Source of the DNA: Chitinophagales bacterium
GTDB taxonomy: Bacteria; Bacteroidota; Bacteroidia; Chitinophagales; LD1
Assembly (NCBI GenBank): GCA_025057415.1
Contig: JANWXI010000011.1
Span: forward strand, 1-46,011
Reading direction: 5' to 3'
Length of the DNA: 46,011 nt
The position numbers and the translations under genes are program-made. Of this stretch, positions 43,042 to 46,011 are shown piece after piece (position 1 is the stretch's first letter; each line of letters opens with the position of its first letter). The notes under the pieces are model-generated. The model did not search any database. It was not told where the DNA came from and saw nothing but the letters and a program-made list of their open reading frames with translations.

Positions 43042-43848
43042 ATGAGAAAAATTACACTTACTGTCCTTTCGGCTCTTGGCATGCTGGTAGCCATAGCCCA
43101 GCCGTGCACTATTGACCAGAGCAATACTGAATTTTTTGACCCTAAAGCCAGCGATGTACCCTGTGCTATCCGTGGGGTAATGTATGACGAGGTTCTGCAA
43201 ATTTACATCCCTCAGCAGGTTGACTTACAGGACTATGGGGTTCCTATTTCTTACATTTTAACTTGCGACTCAGTAGTGCTGGATAGCATTACGGGGCTGC
43301 CCTCCGGTTTGAACTGGAGTGTGAATCCCAACCAAAAAACATTTTTAGGTGGCACTCGTGCCTGTGGGCGTACTTTCGGCACCACCAACGAACCGGTAGG
43401 GGTTTACCAGATTACCTTCCACGGTTTGATTTATTTGCGCGGTAATCCTTTCCCGGGCTTCTTTGATGGTGACACCTTTTTTACCATTTCGCAGTTTTTG
43501 CAAGCCAATCAGGGAACACCCACCTACCCGCTTAGAGTAATCAACCAGGGGCAACCTTGCGACAGCACCGTTTCAGTGTTTGACATACGCTCATCGCTGA
43601 ATATATCTTTTAATGTATTTCCCAATCCGGCTCGCGGTGAATTTTATGCAGAGATGAATACCGGCAAACCGTTCTCAGGCGAACTTGTAGTAACAGATGC
43701 TACCGGACGCAGAGTTTATGGTCAACCCGTTGAAGTAAACGGCTGGCTCCGGCACCCCATTTACCTGGGCAATATGGCGCCCGGCCTATACATTGTGCAA
43801 TTCCGCACGGCAGAAGGCACTGCATCGCGAACAATTACATTAGAATAA
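43042..43848 (+). CDS. Small secreted protein with type A T9SS sorting domain
   Basis: This 268-aa protein has a signal peptide ending near AIAQP (about 20), a beta-rich body with several cysteines (CTIDQ, PCAIRG, LTCDSVV, RACGRTF, QPCDSTV) and a type A T9SS C-terminal domain: FNVFPNPARGEFYAEM, then GELVVTDATGRRVYG and APGLYIVQFRT. The cysteines suggest disulfide-stabilised folding outside the cell. I start at the ATG at 43042; an in-frame GTG ten codons upstream is less likely. No homologous domain could be named for the body. It is followed by a strong terminator. Confidence 0.9.
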   Translation: MRKITLTVLSALGMLVAIAQPCTIDQSNTEFFDPKASDVPCAIRGVMYDEVLQIYIPQQVDLQDYGVPISYILTCDSVVLDSITGLPSGLNWSVNPNQKTFLGGTRACGRTFGTTNEPVGVYQITFHGLIYLRGNPFPGFFDGDTFFTISQFLQANQGTPTYPLRVINQGQPCDSTVSVFDIRSSLNISFNVFPNPARGEFYAEMNTGKPFSGELVVTDATGRRVYGQPVEVNGWLRHPIYLGNMAPGLYIVQFRTAEGTASRTITLE

Positions 43849-43870
43849 ATATTCATGCGTTACTTCGCAA

Positions 43871-43905
43871 ACGGGATGGGATTTACGGAATCTCATCCCG
43901 TTTTT
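43871..43905 (+). terminator. Rho-independent terminator after the small T9SS gene
   Basis: ACGGGATGGGAT (43871-43882) pairs with ATCTCATCCCGT (43890-43901) with one G-T pair, 7-base loop, followed by TTTTT to 43905. It ends the upstream transcript before the flippase gene. Confidence 0.9.
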
Positions 43906-43955
43906 CATTGTAAAAATTGCAGAGGCGAATCGCTATTCGTTTTTAACTTGGCACA

Positions 43956-45269
43956 GTGAATTCCACACACCGCCTGAGCGCATTACAGCTTTTTCAAATT
44001 GCACGTTATGGCACCATGGTGCTCATCGGCATCATCCTCGCAAAGTCAGGATACACGCTTGCGCAAATAGGGGCATACGAAAATCTGATTTTCACCTCGG
44101 GCATGCTTACATTCTTCTGGGTGGGGGCGATGATTCAATCTCTGTTGGCGTGCTATGGCAAATGCGATGAATCGCAAAAACGCATAACGATTTATAACAC
44201 ATTTGTGGTGTTAGCCGCCTGCAGCGTTGTTGTAGCGGCTGCCTTGTGGATATACGCCCAGCTCCCCCTTCCGTTTATCAGCGCGCGGGGGCTTACGCAA
44301 GCAGGCAACCGCACGGTGTGTATGCTGGCAGGGGCATACATATTATTCAACGTGCCAGCGTATATTATTGAATATGTCCTTTTCCTGCACGGGCGAAGCA
44401 AAGAGCTGATTGGGTATGCCCTGCTGAGCTCCACGGTAACGTTGGCGCTATCCTTGGCAATGGTAAAGATTGACGCGTATCAGCCGTTGATGGCAATGGC
44501 AGCCGTATTGAGTGCGGTAGCTGTAATTAAGTTCTTCTACGCGCTCACGCTGCTAAACCGGTATGGTGCTTTTCATTTTCAAAAGAAATTGTTTTGGGAG
44601 CAATTCCTTACAGCATGGCCCATATTACTATCTTTATTGGTGAGCGGCTCGGCTGAGTATATTGACGGGTGGTTGGTAGGAGAGTTTTTCAGCAGCGATG
44701 TGTATGCGGTTTACCGGTATGGAGCCAAAGAGCTACCCGTTCTGCTGCTGATAGCTAACACTTTCAGCGCTGCGGTCATTACCGAAATCTCTGCAAATAC
44801 TGAGAAAGGTTTAACAAAGCTATATACGGGTAGTCAGAAACTAATGCACTGGATGTTTCCGGTAACCATCGCATTGTTGCTGTGCAGCGAGTGGTTATAT
44901 CGCGTTGTATTTTCGGATTCGTTTATGGCGGCCCACCGGGTATTTGATGTGTATTTGCTGCTCATCATACCGCGTTTGGTATTTCCGCAGAGTATTCTAA
45001 CGGCATCCGGCAATACCAGGCCTATTCTGCTCAGTTCGCTGCTGGAGATAACACTAAATGTAACGGTGAGCTATTTTTTAGGTAAACAGTTCGGTTATGT
45101 GGGTATTGCATGGGGAACTGTAGTAGCATTTTGTGCCGATAAATTATTTTTAACTTATATGTGTTACCGGCGCCTGGGCATTCCGGTTACACGCTATGTG
45201 CCGCTGCGTACATTTTTGCTGTACAGCGCCCTCCTGGTAACTGTTTATTTATGGAAAGTATTGGTGTAA
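43956..45269 (+). CDS. Polysaccharide flippase (Wzx/MATE-like)
   Basis: A 437-aa integral membrane protein with about 12 hydrophobic helices throughout. The amphipathic N-terminus leads into RYGTMVLIGIILAKSGYTLAQIGAYENL, and the second half repeats a similar arrangement around SGSAEYIDGWLVGEFFSSDVYAVYRYGA, the pattern of Wzx/MATE/MurJ-type exporters. It would flip lipid-linked glycan units across the inner membrane. The start is the GTG at 43956; the next ATG (residue 21) would remove part of helix 1. It is alone after the terminator, convergent with the DUF47 gene, and near the nucleotide-sugar operon but not in it. Confidence 0.82.
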   Translation: MNSTHRLSALQLFQIARYGTMVLIGIILAKSGYTLAQIGAYENLIFTSGMLTFFWVGAMIQSLLACYGKCDESQKRITIYNTFVVLAACSVVVAAALWIYAQLPLPFISARGLTQAGNRTVCMLAGAYILFNVPAYIIEYVLFLHGRSKELIGYALLSSTVTLALSLAMVKIDAYQPLMAMAAVLSAVAVIKFFYALTLLNRYGAFHFQKKLFWEQFLTAWPILLSLLVSGSAEYIDGWLVGEFFSSDVYAVYRYGAKELPVLLLIANTFSAAVITEISANTEKGLTKLYTGSQKLMHWMFPVTIALLLCSEWLYRVVFSDSFMAAHRVFDVYLLLIIPRLVFPQSILTASGNTRPILLSSLLEITLNVTVSYFLGKQFGYVGIAWGTVVAFCADKLFLTYMCYRRLGIPVTRYVPLRTFLLYSALLVTVYLWKVLV

Positions 45270-45275
45270 AATTTT

Positions 45276-45962
45276 TTAGGAATTTTTTACGATAATGGTT
45301 TCTATCACATTCGCCACGTCCTCGCACTTATCGGTTGCCAGTTCCATACTGGAAAGTATCTCCTTGAATTTGAGTACCTTTACCGGGTCGCTCTCTGCCT
45401 CAAAGAGGTTTGCTATTGCAGCGTCAAAAATATCATCGGCATGATTCTCTAAGCTGTTGATGCGCACGATGGCTTCGCGCACGCGGATGAAATTGCTTAT
45501 ATCGCGCATGCCGCTTATGGCTACATGAATTTCTTTGGCAGATTGCTCAATGATTTCGGCTAATTTTTTCATACCGGGGAGCGGTTCACCCACCTGGTAT
45601 AATTCAAAGCGCTTGGCAGAGCCGTGAATGTTATCGGCTATATCATCCAGCGATGCGGCTAAGTAGGAGATGTCTTCCCGGTCGAAAGGAGTGATAAAAT
45701 GAGTGGACAGTTCGAGAAAAATACGATGAGTTACATCATCGCCCACATGCTCGTAATCGCTGATTTTTTTGACCAGAGCGGCGCGTTGTTCGGCAGGGGC
45801 GTTTACCATTTGCACAAGCGCACCCGATATGTCAGTGAGGTTGCCGCTGCTCTGTTCAAAGAGTGTAAAGAAATTGTTAGCTTTTGGTGTAAATATTGAG
45901 AAAAATCTATTCAACGCAAGGTATTTTATATTTGTGATACAGATAGGTAGGTAGTATCCCAA
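45276..45962 (-). CDS. PhoU-like DUF47 protein
   Basis: This 228-aa all-helical protein belongs to the DUF47/PhoU-like family. Key segments are FFTLFEQSSGNLTDISGAL, YEHVGDDVTHRIFLELSTHFITPFDREDI, LDDIADNIH and a final MELATDKCEDVANVIETIIVKNS. The acidic Asp/Glu positions in the EHVGDD and DREDI parts match PhoU metal sites. It is usually encoded beside a PiT-type phosphate transporter, but the gene after it here is the convergent flippase; an upstream partner could lie beyond the window. The true start may be the TTG at 45914 (before NRFFSIFTPK), which gives the length and N-terminus common in the family. Confidence 0.87.
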   Translation of the reverse strand: MGYYLPICITNIKYLALNRFFSIFTPKANNFFTLFEQSSGNLTDISGALVQMVNAPAEQRAALVKKISDYEHVGDDVTHRIFLELSTHFITPFDREDISYLAASLDDIADNIHGSAKRFELYQVGEPLPGMKKLAEIIEQSAKEIHVAISGMRDISNFIRVREAIVRINSLENHADDIFDAAIANLFEAESDPVKVLKFKEILSSMELATDKCEDVANVIETIIVKNS

Positions 45963-46011
45963 AAAGTGTGTATGAAGTGTAGTTGTTTTTTTACAAACAT
46001 AGTACTTTTTT

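Noticed and set aside
1-46011. CRISPR arrays, tRNA/rRNA genes, prophage or transposase genes
   Set aside because: Reading both strands I found no direct-repeat array with spacers, no tRNA-like cloverleaf and no integrase or transposase motif; the only repeat family is the three-copy structured element.

Overview
The window reads as a chromosomal segment of a Bacteroidota bacterium, probably of the Chitinophagia/Sphingobacteriia type. The signs are type IX secretion (T9SS) C-terminal sorting domains of both classes (type A and the gliding-motility/CHU_C type B), a bacillithiol gene (bshC), a TonB-dependent receptor with a carboxypeptidase-regulatory-like N-domain, an ECF sigma/anti-sigma operon, CotH and arylsulfotransferase-like secreted proteins, and promoters of the Bacteroidota TTG-N19-TAnnTTTG kind. 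No tRNA, rRNA, CRISPR array, integrase or transposase is visible.

Layout. 0.2-4.3 kb: a DUF4340-type membrane-anchored protein, aspartate-semialdehyde dehydrogenase, and a three-gene minus-strand operon (ECF sigma, one-TM putative anti-sigma, Spy/CpxP-like periplasmic protein). 4.4-8.1 kb: repeat copy 1, a TonB receptor, and a secreted PhoD-like phosphatase that lies upstream of the receptor in the same operon. 8.2-13.9 kb: a plus-strand run of lipid kinase, bshC, ligA and a TIGR01777 epimerase, closed by a hairpin terminator. 13.9-21.2 kb: a GT-C glycosyltransferase with a TPR tail and two large T9SS cargo proteins (CotH-lamin tail; arylsulfotransferase-like with six Ig/PKD-like repeats). 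21.3-25.4 kb: repeat copy 2, glpD, a catalytically dead-looking tandem rhodanese, two ArsR-type regulators (one with a clear promoter, operator and terminator), and tsaB. 25.5-33.7 kb: typA, an M20 amidohydrolase with a SPOR protein, a GlsB/YeaQ-like protein, two tandem S41 proteases, and an outer-membrane-like protein. 33.7-38.5 kb: a decayed CHU_C domain, an LpxH-like phosphoesterase, repeat copy 3, and a nucleotide-sugar operon (rfbA, UXS-like, galE). 38.9-46 kb: a 1354-aa Gly-rich, Ig/PKD-repeat T9SS adhesin, a small T9SS protein with a strong terminator, a Wzx/MATE-like flippase, and a PhoU-like DUF47 protein.

The least explained signal is a roughly 160-170 bp structured repeat present three times. 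Each copy lies 28-68 bp past the stop codon of a minus-strand gene, and all have the same orientation. Both of its hairpins show compensatory changes between copies. I can compare the three copies directly, but I cannot tell whether the element is a REP/MITE-like mobile sequence, a 3'-UTR RNA, or both. Most other genes are ordinary housekeeping or envelope genes. Functions are assigned from motifs read by eye; no database search was run.
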